Part shown: positions 20,068 to 29,850 of the stretch, one piece after another
How the letters are laid out: every line of letters starts with the position of its first letter
Numbering within the stretch: the first letter of the stretch is position 1
DNA from: Brachybacterium kimchii
Lineage (GTDB): Bacteria > Actinomycetota > Actinomycetes > Actinomycetales > Dermabacteraceae
Assembly: GCF_023373525.1 (NCBI RefSeq)
Contig: NZ_CP097218.1
Coordinates: 1 to 64,000, forward strand
Reading direction: 5' to 3'
DNA: 64,000 nt
Position numbers and translations under genes: made by a program
The notes under the pieces: generated by a model
Told to the model about the DNA's origin: nothing
Database searches by the model: none
The model's input: the letters and a program-made list of their open reading frames with translations, nothing else

Positions 20068-20454
20068 ATGGCAGGCATGAAGATCAAGAAGGGTGACCTG
20101 GTCCAGGTCATCACCGGCCGCACGAGCGATGGCGACAAGGCCGCCAAGCGCGGGCTCGAGCCGGGCGACAAGGGCAAGCAGGGCCGTGTGCTCGAGGTGT
20201 TCACCGACACGCAGCGCGTGCTGGTGGAGGGCGTCAACCGCCGCACCCACCACCTGCGTCCGACCCAGCAGGGCGGCGCCGGTGGCATCGAGCAGCGCGA
20301 GGCTCCGATCCACGTCTCGAACGTGGCGCTCGTCGACCCCGAGGACAACCGTCCCACCAAGGTCGGCTACCGCGTGGAGACCCTCGAGCTCGAGAACGGC
20401 CGCACCAAGCAGGTCCGTGTGCGCTACGCCAAGCGCTCCGGGAAGGACATCTGA
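20068..20454 (+). CDS. rplX: 50S ribosomal protein L24
   Basis: Assembly initiator of the large subunit, 128 aa. The KOW motif is split by about 15 extra residues ([15 protein letters not shown]) between VITG and [12 protein letters not shown], compared with the compact form MAKIKKGDxVxVIxGKDKGKxGKV. The frame and codon use are unbroken, so this is an insertion in the loop rather than an error. The stop overlaps rplE (TGATG). Confidence 0.95.
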   Translation: MAGMKIKKGDLVQVITGRTSDGDKAAKRGLEPGDKGKQGRVLEVFTDTQRVLVEGVNRRTHHLRPTQQGGAGGIEQREAPIHVSNVALVDPEDNRPTKVGYRVETLELENGRTKQVRVRYAKRSGKDI

Positions 20455-21023
20455 TGAGCACCGTGACGACCGAGGCGCCCACCCCGCGCCTGAAGAGCAC
20501 CTACCGTGACGACATCAAGGCCAAGCTCACCGAGCAGTTCGGCTACGAGAACGTCATGCTGGTCCCCGGCCTGACCAAGATCGTCGTGAACATGGGCGTC
20601 GGCGACGCCGCTCGCGACTCGAAGGTGATCGACGGCGCGATCCGCGACCTCGCCACCATCACCGGTCAGAAGCCCCAGGTGACCAAGGCCCGCAAGTCCA
20701 TCGCCCAGTTCAAGCTGCGCGAGGGCATGCCGATCGGCGCCCACGTGACGCTGCGCGGCGACCGCATGTGGGAGTTCCTGGACCGTCTGCTGTCCACCGC
20801 GCTGCCCCGCATCCGCGACTTCCGCGGTCTGTCGGCCAAGCAGTTCGACGGCAGCGGCAACTACACCTTCGGTCTCACGGAGCAGGTCATGTTCCATGAG
20901 ATCGACCAGGACGAGATCGACCGCGTCCGCGGCATGGACATCACGGTCGTGACCACCGCGAAGACCGACGACGAGGGACGCGCCCTGCTCAAGCTGCTCG
21001 GCTTCCCCTTCAAGGAGAACTGA
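20454..21023 (+). CDS. rplE: 50S ribosomal protein L5
   Basis: 5S rRNA-binding protein, 189 aa. It has [18 protein letters not shown], the [20 protein letters not shown] motif and the C-terminal [19 protein letters not shown]. It is coupled to rplX by overlapping stop and start. Confidence 0.97.
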   Translation: MSTVTTEAPTPRLKSTYRDDIKAKLTEQFGYENVMLVPGLTKIVVNMGVGDAARDSKVIDGAIRDLATITGQKPQVTKARKSIAQFKLREGMPIGAHVTLRGDRMWEFLDRLLSTALPRIRDFRGLSAKQFDGSGNYTFGLTEQVMFHEIDQDEIDRVRGMDITVVTTAKTDDEGRALLKLLGFPFKEN

Positions 21024-21024
21024 C

Positions 21025-21210
21025 ATGGCAAAGACAGCGCTGATCAAGAAGCAGGAGCGCAAGCCGAAGTTCGGCGTGCGCGCCTACACCCGGTGCCAGC
21101 GGTGCGGTCGTCCGCACTCGGTGTACCGCAAGTTCGGGCTCTGCCGCGTGTGCCTGCGCGAGATGGCTCACCGCGGTGAGCTCCCCGGCGTCACGAAGAG
21201 CAGCTGGTAA
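21025..21210 (+). CDS. rpsN: 30S ribosomal protein S14, type Z
   Basis: Small zinc-binding form of S14, 61 aa, with Cys24, Cys27, Cys40 and Cys43 forming the ribbon (RCQRC and CRVC). It lies 1 nt after rplE, in the normal spc position. A cysteine-free S14 paralogue used in zinc starvation may exist elsewhere but is not in the window. Confidence 0.96.
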   Translation: MAKTALIKKQERKPKFGVRAYTRCQRCGRPHSVYRKFGLCRVCLREMAHRGELPGVTKSSW

Positions 21211-21286
21211 GGACTATCACCACAGGTCCTGCGAAGAGCGCCACGGCGCCGCGGCAGGAAACCAGGTGAGGAAGAAGCACTAAGAC

Positions 21287-21685
21287 ATGACCATGACCGA
21301 CCCGATCGCGGACATGCTGACGCGTGTCAGGAACGCCTCCGGCGCCTACCACGACTCCGTCACCATGCCGTACTCGAAGCTGAAGAGCGGCATCGCGAAC
21401 ATCCTGAAGTCCGAGGGCTACATCCTCGGCTGGCACGAGGAAGAGGCCGAGGTGGGCAAGAACCTCGTTCTCGAGCTCAAGTACGGCCAGAGCCGCGAGC
21501 GCGCCATCTCCGGCGTCCGTCGCATCTCGAAGCCGGGCCTTCGCGTGTACGCCAAGTCCACCAATCTGCCCAAGGTCCTCGGCGGCCTGGGCGTGGCGAT
21601 CCTGTCCACGTCCTCCGGCCTCCTGACCGACAAGCAGGCTGCCAAGAAGGGTGTGGGTGGGGAAGTCCTCGCCTACATCTGGTGA
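21287..21685 (+). CDS. rpsH: 30S ribosomal protein S8
   Basis: 16S rRNA-binding protein and, in E. coli, the translational repressor of the spc operon; 132 aa. It has [16 protein letters not shown] and the C-terminal [17 protein letters not shown]. Two ATGs (21287 and 21293) are possible; the second matches the usual N-terminus. Confidence 0.96.
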   Translation: MTMTDPIADMLTRVRNASGAYHDSVTMPYSKLKSGIANILKSEGYILGWHEEEAEVGKNLVLELKYGQSRERAISGVRRISKPGLRVYAKSTNLPKVLGGLGVAILSTSSGLLTDKQAAKKGVGGEVLAYIW

Positions 21686-21706
21686 GCGGGAGAGGAGCAC
21701 ACCGAA

Positions 21707-22249
21707 ATGTCCCGCATCGGATTCCGACCGGTCCCCGTGCCGGCAGCCGTCCAGAACGTCACCATCGATGGCCGCACCGTCACGGCGACGGGTCCCAAGG
21801 GCGAGCTCTCGCACACCGTGCCTGAGCCCCTGACCATCGAGCGCAACGACGCCGGCGAGCTCGTCGTGCGCCGTCCCGACGACGAGCAGGAGAACCGTGC
21901 GCTGCACGGCCTCACCCGCACGCTCGTCAACAACATCCTCCTCGGCGTGACCGAGGGGTATGAGAAGAAGCTGGAGATCGTGGGCACGGGCTACCGTGTG
22001 ACCGCGAAGGGCACCGACCTCGAGTTCGCGCTCGGCTTCTCCCACCCCGTCATCGTGAAGGCCCCCCAGGGGATCTCCTTCTCCGTCGAGTCGCCCACCA
22101 AGTTCGCGGTGGCCGGCATCGACAAGCAGCAGGTGGGCCAGGTCGCAGCGAAGATCCGCGGCATCCGCCCGCCCGAGCCGTACAAGGGCAAGGGCGTGCG
22201 CTACGCGGACGAGGTCGTGCTGCGCAAGGCCGGAAAGGCTGGTAAGTGA
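21707..22249 (+). CDS. rplF: 50S ribosomal protein L6
   Basis: Large-subunit protein near the factor-binding site; 180 aa, standard. It starts [20 protein letters not shown] and contains [20 protein letters not shown] and [17 protein letters not shown]. It overlaps the likely rplR GTG by 4 nt. Confidence 0.96.
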   Translation: MSRIGFRPVPVPAAVQNVTIDGRTVTATGPKGELSHTVPEPLTIERNDAGELVVRRPDDEQENRALHGLTRTLVNNILLGVTEGYEKKLEIVGTGYRVTAKGTDLEFALGFSHPVIVKAPQGISFSVESPTKFAVAGIDKQQVGQVAAKIRGIRPPEPYKGKGVRYADEVVLRKAGKAGK

Positions 22250-22638
22250 TCATGGGTTACGCAGAGAAGCACACGACCGGCTCCCGCGGCAGCCGCCTGC
22301 GCGCCCGCGGCCGTCGCCACCTGCGCGTGCGCCGCCGCATCGTCGGCTCCGCCGAGCGCCCCCGTCTGGTGGTCACCCGCTCGCAGCGCCACATGTTCGT
22401 CCAGGTCGTGGACGACGCCAAGGGCATCACCCTGGCGTCGGCCTCCACCATGGAGCAGGACCTGCGCGGGGCCGAGGGCACCAAGTCGGACAAGGCCCGC
22501 ACCGTCGGGACCCTCGTCGCCGAGCGCGCCAAGGCCGCCGGCATCGACGCGGTCGTCTTCGACCGCGGTGGCAACAAGTACCACGGCCGCGTGGCCGCCG
22601 TCGCCGACGGCGCTCGCGAGGCCGGCCTGGCACTGTGA
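22246..22638 (+). CDS. rplR: 50S ribosomal protein L18
   Basis: 5S rRNA-binding protein, 130 aa from the GTG. GGAAAGG is 7 nt upstream of the GTG at 22246, which overlaps the rplF stop (GTGA); an ATG at 22252 is the alternative start. The conserved C-terminal part is [24 protein letters not shown]. Confidence 0.94.
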   Translation: MIMGYAEKHTTGSRGSRLRARGRRHLRVRRRIVGSAERPRLVVTRSQRHMFVQVVDDAKGITLASASTMEQDLRGAEGTKSDKARTVGTLVAERAKAAGIDAVVFDRGGNKYHGRVAAVADGAREAGLAL

Positions 22639-22674
22639 TCGCCCCCCGGACACAGGACGAGAAGAGGAACTGAT

Positions 22675-23373
22675 ATGGCTGCACAGCAGCGGAACAGCGG
22701 TCCCGCGGCCTCCGGCCGTCGGGGCGAGAACTCCAACAACGATTCGCGCAGCGGCGGCAACGACCGCGGGCGCGGTGGGCGTCGCGGCGAGGGCCGCGGC
22801 CGCCAGCAGGAAGCGGAGAAGTCCGCGTTCCTCGAGCGCGTGGTGAACATCAACCGCGTCTCGAAGGTCGTCAAGGGCGGCCGCCGCTTCTCCTTCACCG
22901 CTCTCGTGGTGGTGGGCGATGGCGACGGCACCGTCGGCGTCGGCTACGGCAAGGCCAAGGAGGTCCCCTCGGCGATCTCCAAGGGTGTCGAGGAGGCGAA
23001 GAAGAACTTCTTCCGCGTCCCCCGCATCCAGGGCACCGTCGTGCACCAGGTCCAGGGCCACGACGCTGCAGGCACCGTCCTGCTGCGTCCTGCCGCCCCC
23101 GGCACCGGTGTGATCGCCGGCGGCCCGGTCCGCGCCGTCCTCGAGTGCGCGGGAGTGAACGACGTGCTCTCGAAGTCGCTCGGGTCGAGCAACCAGATCA
23201 ACATCGTGCGTGCGACCATCGACGCGCTCAAGCAGCTCGAGGAGCCGGAGGCCGTCGCGGCCCGTCGCGGCCTCCCGGTCGAGGACGTCGTCCCCGCCCC
23301 GCTGCTGCGCGCCCAGGCCGCAGGCCGCGCCGCCGCTCGCGAGGCCAAGGCCTCCGAGAAGGTGGGTGCGTGA
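22675..23373 (+). CDS. rpsE: 30S ribosomal protein S5
   Basis: 30S fidelity protein, 232 aa. The first 48 residues are an Asn/Gly/Arg-rich, probably disordered extension. The double-stranded RNA-binding core starts at [20 protein letters not shown], and the S5 C-terminal domain ends near residue 205 before a short Ala-rich tail. It overlaps rpmD (TGATG). Confidence 0.96.
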   Translation: MAAQQRNSGPAASGRRGENSNNDSRSGGNDRGRGGRRGEGRGRQQEAEKSAFLERVVNINRVSKVVKGGRRFSFTALVVVGDGDGTVGVGYGKAKEVPSAISKGVEEAKKNFFRVPRIQGTVVHQVQGHDAAGTVLLRPAAPGTGVIAGGPVRAVLECAGVNDVLSKSLGSSNQINIVRATIDALKQLEEPEAVAARRGLPVEDVVPAPLLRAQAAGRAAAREAKASEKVGA

Positions 23374-23552
23374 TGCAGCTGAAGGTGACCCAGACCCGAT
23401 CCCTCATCGGCGAGAACCAGATCCAGCGTGCGACCCTGCGCGGCCTCGGCCTCAAGCGCATCGGCGACACGGTGGTGAAGGAGGACCGCCCTGAGATCCG
23501 CGGCATGATCCGCGCCGTCACCCACCTGGTGACGGTCGAAGAGGTGGACTGA
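23373..23552 (+). CDS. rpmD: 50S ribosomal protein L30
   Basis: Small large-subunit protein, 59 aa. It starts [20 protein letters not shown] with its ATG in the rpsE stop, and contains [15 protein letters not shown], typical of the family. It lies 3 nt before rplO. Confidence 0.94.
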   Translation: MQLKVTQTRSLIGENQIQRATLRGLGLKRIGDTVVKEDRPEIRGMIRAVTHLVTVEEVD

Positions 23553-23555
23553 CAC

Positions 23556-24011
23556 ATGACTGATTCGCAGAACCCGATGAAGCTCCACGACCTGCGCCCC
23601 GCGCCCGGTTCCAAGACCGCGCGCACCCGCGTCGGCCGTGGTGAGGCCTCGAAGGGCAAGACCGCCGGCCGCGGCACCAAGGGCACCAAGGCCCGCTACC
23701 AGGTGCCCGCGGGCTTCGAGGGCGGCCAGATGCCCCTGCACATGCGGCTCCCGAAGCTGCGCGGCTTCACCAACCCCTTCCGCGTCGAGTACCAGGTCGT
23801 GAACCTGGCGACCCTGTCCGAGCTGTTCCCCGAGGGCGGCACGGTCACGGTCGAGGATCTCGTCGCCAAGGGCGCCGTGCGCAAGAACCAGCCCGTGAAG
23901 GTGCTGGGGACGGGCGACGTGAGCGTGAAGCTCGACGTCACCGCGCAGAAGTTCTCCGCCTCGGCGGAGCAGAAGATCACGGCGGCTGGCGGGACGGCCC
24001 GCACCGCGTGA
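23556..24011 (+). CDS. rplO: 50S ribosomal protein L15
   Basis: Late-assembly large-subunit protein, 151 aa. The Gly-rich N-terminal half ([20 protein letters not shown]) and the [18 protein letters not shown] motif are present. It ends the ribosomal part of the spc operon; a hairpin and a new promoter follow before secY. Confidence 0.96.
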   Translation: MTDSQNPMKLHDLRPAPGSKTARTRVGRGEASKGKTAGRGTKGTKARYQVPAGFEGGQMPLHMRLPKLRGFTNPFRVEYQVVNLATLSELFPEGGTVTVEDLVAKGAVRKNQPVKVLGTGDVSVKLDVTAQKFSASAEQKITAAGGTARTA

Positions 24012-24027
24012 GCGCGCTCGCGCTTCT

Positions 24028-24057
24028 TTGACGGGGCGCCGCAGGGGGAAATACTCT
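24028..24057 (+). promoter_or_regulatory. secY operon promoter (TTGACG-18-TACTCT)
   Basis: TTGACG at 24028-24033 and TACTCT at 24052-24057, spaced by 18 nt. Expected start near 24064, about 55 nt before secY. A hairpin is nested over the -10 box. Confidence 0.65.
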
Positions 24058-24070
24058 TCCTGCGGTGCCC
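24034..24070 (+). terminator. hairpin overlapping the secY promoter
   Basis: Twelve-bp arms (24034-24045 and 24059-24070, one G-U pair) with a 13-nt loop that contains the -10 hexamer TACTCT. In the rplO transcript it would act as terminator or attenuator; as DNA it is part of the secY promoter. Confidence 0.5.
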
Positions 24071-24118
24071 TGTCGGCATGTCCGGGCCCCATCGACGGGC
24101 CCCTGAGAAGGGAGTCAC

Positions 24119-25420
24119 GTGAACGCGTTCGTCCGAGCGTTTCGCACCCCCGAGCTGCGGGCGAAGATCTTCTTCACCCTGGCTCTGATGGCGATCTACC
24201 GGCTCGGTGTCTTCGTGCCCACCCCCGGGTTCGACTACACCAACGTCACCGCGTGCGCCGAGCAGGCCTCCACGGGCAGCGGCAGCGTCCTGGGGATGGT
24301 GAACCTGTTCTCGGGCGGCGCGCTGCTGCAGATGTCGGTGTTCTCCCTGGGCGTCATGCCCTACATCACCGCCTCGATCATCATCCAGCTGCTGCGCGTG
24401 GTGATCCCGCGGTTCGAGGAGCTGCACAAGGAGGGCCAGGCGGGCACCGCCAAGCTCACCCAGTACACGCGCTACCTCACCATCGGCCTCGCCGTGCTGC
24501 AGGCCACCACGATCATCACCATGGTGCGCACCGGCAGCTTCTTCGCCGGCTGCAACCTCCAGGTCATCCCCGACCAGGCGATCCTGACGCTGGTCCTGAT
24601 GGTGCTCACGATGACCGTCGGCACCGTGCTGATCATGTGGATGGGCGAGCTCATCACCGAGCGCGGCATCGGCAACGGCATGTCCCTGCTGATCTTCACC
24701 TCGATCGCCGCGGCGTTCCCGTCCTCCATGGGCCAGATCTGGCAGCTGCAGGGCTGGATGACCTTCTCGCTGATCATCCTCGTCGCGCTCGTCGTGATGG
24801 TGGGCGTCGTCTTCGTGGAGCAGTCCCAGCGCCGCATCCCCGTCCAGTACGCCAAGCGCATGGTGGGCCGGCGCATGTACGGCGGCACCTCCACCTACAT
24901 CCCGGTCAAGGTCAACCAGGCCGGCGTGATCCCGGTGATCTTCGCGAGCTCCATCCTCGCCCTCCCGCAACTGATCTCCTCGTTCGGGGACCCGTCGGCC
25001 GGATGGGTGCAGTGGGTCAACGCCCACCTCGTGATGGGCGCGACCTTCTCCTGGATCTACGCGACGGTCTACGTGGCGCTCATCGTCTTCTTCGCGTTCT
25101 TCTACACCTCGATCACCTTCAACGCGGAGGAGATCGCCGACAACATGAAGAAGTACGGCGGCTTCGTGCCGGGCGTGCGCGCGGGCAAGCCCACGGAGCG
25201 CTACCTGCAGTACGTCATCAACCGCATCCAGACCCCGGGCGCCGTCTACCTCGCGGTGATCTCCCTGATCCCGCTGTTCGCGCTCGTCTACCTGGGCGCC
25301 AACCAGAACTTCCCGCTCGGCGGCGCGTCCCTGCTCATCATCATCGGCGTCGGCCTCGACACCGTGAAGCAGGTCGACGCGAAGCTCCAGCAGCACCACT
25401 ACGAAGGGATCCTCCGATGA
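24119..25420 (+). CDS. secY: Sec translocon subunit SecY
   Basis: Channel-forming subunit of the SecYEG protein-conducting channel; 433 aa, ten membrane segments. It starts with GTG (MNAFVRAFRTPELRAKIFFT) behind AAGGGAG. YRLGVFVPTPG, SGGALLQMSVFSLGVMPYI and the cytoplasmic loop YAKRMVGRRMYGGTSTYIP, which contacts SecA and the ribosome, are conserved. It overlaps adk by 4 nt. Confidence 0.97.
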   Translation: MNAFVRAFRTPELRAKIFFTLALMAIYRLGVFVPTPGFDYTNVTACAEQASTGSGSVLGMVNLFSGGALLQMSVFSLGVMPYITASIIIQLLRVVIPRFEELHKEGQAGTAKLTQYTRYLTIGLAVLQATTIITMVRTGSFFAGCNLQVIPDQAILTLVLMVLTMTVGTVLIMWMGELITERGIGNGMSLLIFTSIAAAFPSSMGQIWQLQGWMTFSLIILVALVVMVGVVFVEQSQRRIPVQYAKRMVGRRMYGGTSTYIPVKVNQAGVIPVIFASSILALPQLISSFGDPSAGWVQWVNAHLVMGATFSWIYATVYVALIVFFAFFYTSITFNAEEIADNMKKYGGFVPGVRAGKPTERYLQYVINRIQTPGAVYLAVISLIPLFALVYLGANQNFPLGGASLLIIIGVGLDTVKQVDAKLQQHHYEGILR

Positions 25421-26052
25421 CCGATCAGCCCACCACGAGCGCGCAGGGCTCCTCCCCGGAGACGTCGGCCGCCGCGGCCGGCGCCCGCCGCCTGCTGATC
25501 ATCGGCGCCCCCGGTGCGGGCAAGGGCACCCAGGCGGGCCGGATCGCCGACGCGCTCGGCATCCCCGCCATCTCCACGGGCGACATCTTCCGCGCGAACG
25601 TCTCCCAGGAGACCGAGCTCGGGAAGCTCGCGAAGTCGTACATGGACAAGGGCGAGTACGTCCCCGACTCCGTCACCAACGACATGGTGCGCTCCCGCCT
25701 CGCGGAGAGCGACGCCCGCGGCGGCTTCCTCCTGGACGGCTACCCGCGCACGCTCGACCAGGTCGAGGCGCTCGACGGCATCCTCGAGGACGGCGAGGGC
25801 GGCGTCGACGCGGTGCTCATGCTCGAGGTCGACTACGACGCCGTCATCCAGCGGCTCGTCGCGCGCGGCGCCGAGCAGGGCCGCTCCGACGACACCGAGG
25901 ACACCATCCGCCGCCGCCTCGAGGTCTACGCGGAGCAGACGACGCCCCTCGTCGATGTCTACGAGCGGCGCGGCATCCTGCACCGGGTGAACGGTATGCG
26001 CTCCATCGACGAGGTCACCGAGGAGCTGCTGAGCGTCCTCGGCGCCCGCTGA
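25417..26052 (+). CDS. adk: adenylate kinase
   Basis: Converts ATP + AMP to two ADP; 211 aa. The P-loop GAPGAGKGT (30-38) follows a 23-residue hydrophilic extension. STGDIFRAN and FLLDGYPRT are the AMP-binding segments. It is the short-LID form without zinc cysteines, as in other actinobacteria. The ATG overlaps the secY stop (ATGA), the normal secY-adk-map order. Confidence 0.96.
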   Translation: MTDQPTTSAQGSSPETSAAAAGARRLLIIGAPGAGKGTQAGRIADALGIPAISTGDIFRANVSQETELGKLAKSYMDKGEYVPDSVTNDMVRSRLAESDARGGFLLDGYPRTLDQVEALDGILEDGEGGVDAVLMLEVDYDAVIQRLVARGAEQGRSDDTEDTIRRRLEVYAEQTTPLVDVYERRGILHRVNGMRSIDEVTEELLSVLGAR

Positions 26053-26080
26053 GCCCGCGCATCGGAGCCGGGGCGACCCG

Positions 26081-26923
26081 ATGAGCCTCCTGCGCCGCGA
26101 ACGCCCGGAGATCAAGACCCCGGAGCAGATCTCCCTCATGCGGCGCAGCGGTCTGCTGCTCTCGCGCGTGCACGACATGCTCGCCGACCACATCCGCCCG
26201 GGCGTCACCACCGGCGAGCTCGACCGCCTCGCCGAGGAGATGATCCGCGACGAGGGCGCGCTGCCGAACTTCAAGGGGTACCAGGGGTACCCCGCCACCG
26301 TGTGCATCAGCGTGAACGAGGTGATCGTCCACGGCATCCCGGGCGCCCAGGTGCTCCAGGAGGGCGACCTGGTCTCGATCGACGGCGGCTGCATCGTCGA
26401 GGGCTGGCACTCGGATGCCGCTCGGACCCACGTGGTCGGGGAGTTCCGCTCCGAGGCCGATCGGCACCTCGTCGAGGTGACCCGCGAGGCACTCTGGCAG
26501 GGCATCGTCGCTCTCGCGAGCGCGCGCCGGGTCGGCGAGATCGGCGCCGCCATCGAGGACCACGTGGACGCCGAGGCGCTCGGCGAGCTCTGCCACCTCG
26601 AGGAGTTCGGCGGCCACGGCATCGGCACGGCCATGCACCAGGCCCCCGACGTCATGAACTTCCGCACCCGCGACCGCGGTCCGAGGATCGTCCCCGGGAT
26701 GTGCCTCGCGATCGAGCCGATGCTCGTCCAGGGCCCGGCGGAGTGGGAGATGCTCGCCGACGACTGGACGGTGCGTGCGACAGGCGGCGGCCGCGCCGCC
26801 CACGTCGAGCACTCGACCGCGGTCACCGAGCAGGGGATCGTGGTCCTCACCGCGGCCGACGGCGGCGCCTCCGAGCTCGCCGCCCGCGGGGTGGCCGCCG
26901 CGCCGGATCCGCTCGGGGCCTGA
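26081..26923 (+). CDS. map: type I methionine aminopeptidase
   Basis: Removes the initiator methionine from nascent proteins; 280 aa. All five metal ligands are present: Asp101, Asp112, His179, Glu212 and Glu243 (in SIDGGC, HSDAAR, GGHGIG, IEPML and VEHSTAV). There is no SH3-like N-terminal linker domain. It follows adk by 28 nt. Confidence 0.96.
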   Translation: MSLLRRERPEIKTPEQISLMRRSGLLLSRVHDMLADHIRPGVTTGELDRLAEEMIRDEGALPNFKGYQGYPATVCISVNEVIVHGIPGAQVLQEGDLVSIDGGCIVEGWHSDAARTHVVGEFRSEADRHLVEVTREALWQGIVALASARRVGEIGAAIEDHVDAEALGELCHLEEFGGHGIGTAMHQAPDVMNFRTRDRGPRIVPGMCLAIEPMLVQGPAEWEMLADDWTVRATGGGRAAHVEHSTAVTEQGIVVLTAADGGASELAARGVAAAPDPLGA

Positions 26924-27008
26924 CCCGGACCTGCTCCGCGCCCGACCCGCGCCCGCGGCGTGACGGGGTTCATCCCCTCCGCCCCTCGGTCCTGCGCGAG
27001 TTCGACGG

Positions 27009-27014
27009 TAGGAT
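27009..27014 (+). promoter_or_regulatory. -10 box of an infA promoter
   Basis: TAGGAT in cggTAGGATgg, about 145 nt before infA and 85 nt after map. No convincing -35 is present. Confidence 0.35.
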
Positions 27015-27159
27015 GGTCGATCGGGTGTGCTCCGTTCGCGTTCGGGCGCGCCCAGGCGCCTCTCACCGGAACCGGGTCCGCCCGGTCCGTGTGCGATGCG
27101 CCCGGAGACCGACGCGAAACCCCGCCCCGCGACCGCGGCGGCGAGGAGATAGGGGAGGC

Positions 27160-27381
27160 ATGGCCAAGAAGGACGGCGTGATCGAGGTCGAAGGCACGGT
27201 CAAGGAGGCGCTCGCCAACGCGCGTTTCCGGGTCGAGCTGGACAACGGGCACAAGGTGCTTGCGCACATCTCCGGGAAGATGCGGCAGCACTACATCCGC
27301 ATCCTGCCCGAGGACCGCGTGGTCGTCGAGCTCAGCCCCTATGACCTCGACAAGGGCCGCATCGTCTACCGCTACAAGTGA
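27160..27381 (+). CDS. infA: translation initiation factor IF-1
   Basis: OB-fold protein that occupies the ribosomal A site during initiation; 73 aa. It starts [20 protein letters not shown] with AGGGGAGG directly upstream and ends [15 protein letters not shown], typical of the family. Only the last 73 codons of a much longer open frame are IF-1. Confidence 0.97.
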   Translation: MAKKDGVIEVEGTVKEALANARFRVELDNGHKVLAHISGKMRQHYIRILPEDRVVVELSPYDLDKGRIVYRYK

Positions 27382-27454
27382 TCCCGGCGCCGCGCACCCG
27401 TGCGCGGTCCGCCGGGTGGGGAAGAGATTCCCCTGAACCCGCGAGAAGGAAGTC

Positions 27455-27568
27455 ATGAAGGTCAAGCCGAGCGTGAAGCCGATCTGTGACAGCTGCAAGG
27501 TGATCCGTCGCCACAGCGTGGTCATGGTCATCTGCAAGAACCCGCGGCACAAGCAGCGTCAGGGCTGA
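27455..27568 (+). CDS. rpmJ: 50S ribosomal protein L36
   Basis: Smallest large-subunit protein, 37 aa, [19 protein letters not shown] and onward. It is the zinc-binding (C+) form: Cys11, Cys14, Cys27 and His32. The SD is GAGAAGGAAG. It lies between infA and rpsM, the normal order. Confidence 0.95.
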   Translation: MKVKPSVKPICDSCKVIRRHSVVMVICKNPRHKQRQG

Positions 27569-27843
27569 TCGGGTCCCCCGAGAATCCCTGGCCGCGCGAG
27601 CAGCCGCGCCCGCGCCGCGTCCCGAGATCCGCTGTCCTGCGGATCGACGAGGGAGGCGAGCGGGCATCCCGGTGATCCGGGAGTCCCGGAGCATCCGGGG
27701 CACGGGGCCACGGCCCCGACACAACAGAAGAGCCGGCACCGCCGACGGGGGAGACCCCGACGGACACCCGCAGACGGAGGCTGCGGCGCACCACGGGTGC
27801 GAGGTGTCGTCTCAGGCCTCCGAGACAGTAGGAGAACTGCACC

Positions 27844-28218
27844 ATGGCACGTCTGGTTGGCGTTGACCTGCCGCGCGACAAGCGCGTCGAGGTCGCCCTG
27901 ACGTACATCTTCGGAATCGGGCGCACCCGCGCCCTCGAGACCATCGCCGCCACCGGCGTGGACCCGAGCATCCGTGTGCGCGACCTCAGCGACGAGGACC
28001 TCGTCAAGCTGCGCGATCACATCGAGGCGAACTACCAGCACGAGGGCGATCTGCGCCGCGAGATCGCCGCGGACATCCGCCGCAAGGTCGAGATCGGCAG
28101 CTACCAGGGCCTGCGCCACCGTCGTGGCCTGCCCGTGCACGGCCAGCGCACGAAGACCAACGCGCGCACCCGCAAGGGCCCCAAGCGCACCGTGGCCGGC
28201 AAGAAGAAGGCCCGCTGA
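27844..28218 (+). CDS. rpsM: 30S ribosomal protein S13
   Basis: 30S head protein that contacts the P-site tRNA; 124 aa. It starts [20 protein letters not shown] and ends in the basic tail [17 protein letters not shown]. It is preceded by a 275-nt leader after rpmJ in which no gene is seen; AGTAGGAG precedes the ATG. Confidence 0.97.
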   Translation: MARLVGVDLPRDKRVEVALTYIFGIGRTRALETIAATGVDPSIRVRDLSDEDLVKLRDHIEANYQHEGDLRREIAADIRRKVEIGSYQGLRHRRGLPVHGQRTKTNARTRKGPKRTVAGKKKAR

Positions 28219-28304
28219 TCAGCGCCCCGCGCGCCCTGCAGCAACTCCGCGCCGCCTCTTCACGGCGCATCGATCACCTGAACTGAACCGAGGAGCTCCG
28301 CCTC

Positions 28305-28709
28305 ATGGCTACGAAGACCCGCCAGGCGGCGGCGCGCAAGCCGCGCCGCAAGTCCAACAAGAACATCGTGAACGGCCAGGCTCACATCAAGAGCACGTTC
28401 AACAACACCATCGTCTCCATCACCGACCCCACCGGCGCCGTGATCTCCTGGGCCTCCGCGGGCCAGGTCGGCTTCAAGGGCTCGCGCAAGTCCACCCCCT
28501 ACGCCGCGCAGATGGCCGCCGAGGCCGCCGCCCGCCGCGCGCAGGAGCACGGCCTGAAGAAGGTCGACGTCTTCGTGAAGGGCCCGGGCTCGGGCCGCGA
28601 GACCGCGATCCGCTCGCTCACCGCGACCGGCCTCGAGGTCGGCTCCATCCAGGACGTCACCCCCCAGGCCCACAACGGCACCCGCCCCCCGAAGCGTCGT
28701 CGCGTCTGA
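28305..28709 (+). CDS. rpsK: 30S ribosomal protein S11
   Basis: Platform protein, 134 aa. It contains [19 protein letters not shown] and the C-terminal [18 protein letters not shown]. In many actinobacteria rpsD follows; here rpoA follows directly, so rpsD must lie elsewhere in the genome. Confidence 0.97.
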   Translation: MATKTRQAAARKPRRKSNKNIVNGQAHIKSTFNNTIVSITDPTGAVISWASAGQVGFKGSRKSTPYAAQMAAEAAARRAQEHGLKKVDVFVKGPGSGRETAIRSLTATGLEVGSIQDVTPQAHNGTRPPKRRRV

Positions 28710-28821
28710 TGCAGCCGTCGTTCCCGCGCGCTCCCGGTGAGGGAGTGCGCAGGGACGACGACCCGTGGTCATCCACCCCTCATGAGCGTCATATGGCGGA
28801 CGCTCGCAGAAAGGACACACC

Positions 28822-29817
28822 GTGCTCATTGCACAGCGCCCCACGCTGACCGAAGAGGTCGTGTCGGAGTACCGCTCCCGGTTCGTCATCGAGCCGCTCG
28901 AGCCCGGGTTCGGCTACACGCTCGGCAACTCGCTGCGCCGCACCCTCCTGTCCTCGATCCCCGGTGCCGCGGTCACCTCGATCCGCATCGACGGCGTGCT
29001 GCACGAGTTCAGCACCGTCCCCGGGGTCAAGGAGGACATCACCGAGGTCATCCTCAACATCAAGGGCCTGGTCGTCTCCTCGGAGAACGACGAGCCCGTC
29101 GTGATGTACCTGCGCAAGGAGGGTGAGGGCGACGTGACCGCCGCCGACATCACCCCGCCGGCCGGAGTCGAGATCCACAACCCGGATCTGCACATCGCGA
29201 CCCTCTCCTCGAAGGGCCGCCTGGAGATCGAGCTGGTCGTCGAGCGCGGCCGCGGCTACGTCTCCGCCGCGCAGAACAAGGGCGTGGACGCCGAGATCGG
29301 CCGCGTGCCGGTCGACTCGATCTACTCGCCCGTGCTCAAGGTGACCTACAAGGTCGAGGCGACCCGCGTCGAGCAGCGCACCGACTTCGACCGTCTCATC
29401 GTGGACGTCGAGACCAAGCCGGCCATCTCCCCGCGCGACGCCCTGGCGTCGGCCGGGAAGACCCTGGTCGAGCTGTTCGGCCTGGCCCACGAGCTGAACA
29501 ACGAGGCGGAGGGCATCGAGATCGGCCCCTCGCCGACGGACCAGGCGCTCGCGCAGGACCTCGCCCTGCCGATCAGCGACCTGAACCTCACGGTCCGCTC
29601 GTACAACTGCCTCATGCGCGAGGGCGTGCACACCGTCGGTGAGCTCACCTCCCGCTCCGAGGCCGATCTGCTGGACATCCGCAACTTCGGGCAGAAGTCC
29701 ATCGACGAGGTCAAGGCGAAGCTCGCCGACCTCGGTCTGTCGCTCAAGGACTCGCCGGCCGGCTTCGATCCCTCGGCCATCGCGACCTACGACGACGACT
29801 ACGGCGACCAGTACTGA
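28822..29817 (+). CDS. rpoA: RNA polymerase subunit alpha
   Basis: Assembly platform of RNA polymerase; 331 aa. It starts with GTG ([20 protein letters not shown]). The N-terminal dimerisation domain has [20 protein letters not shown]. The C-terminal DNA-binding domain (about residues 250-310) includes [16 protein letters not shown] and [19 protein letters not shown]. It is full length and 33 nt before rplQ. Confidence 0.97.
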   Translation: MLIAQRPTLTEEVVSEYRSRFVIEPLEPGFGYTLGNSLRRTLLSSIPGAAVTSIRIDGVLHEFSTVPGVKEDITEVILNIKGLVVSSENDEPVVMYLRKEGEGDVTAADITPPAGVEIHNPDLHIATLSSKGRLEIELVVERGRGYVSAAQNKGVDAEIGRVPVDSIYSPVLKVTYKVEATRVEQRTDFDRLIVDVETKPAISPRDALASAGKTLVELFGLAHELNNEAEGIEIGPSPTDQALAQDLALPISDLNLTVRSYNCLMREGVHTVGELTSRSEADLLDIRNFGQKSIDEVKAKLADLGLSLKDSPAGFDPSAIATYDDDYGDQY

Positions 29818-29850
29818 CCTTCCGTCTTTCCATCTTCTAGGAGAACGACC

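Noticed and set aside
17511-20360. A 949-codon minus-strand open frame opposite the MHS transporter and rplN
   Set aside because: Same codon-bias artefact; composition is Arg/Gly/Ala/Asp-rich with no signal peptide, motif or ribosome binding site.
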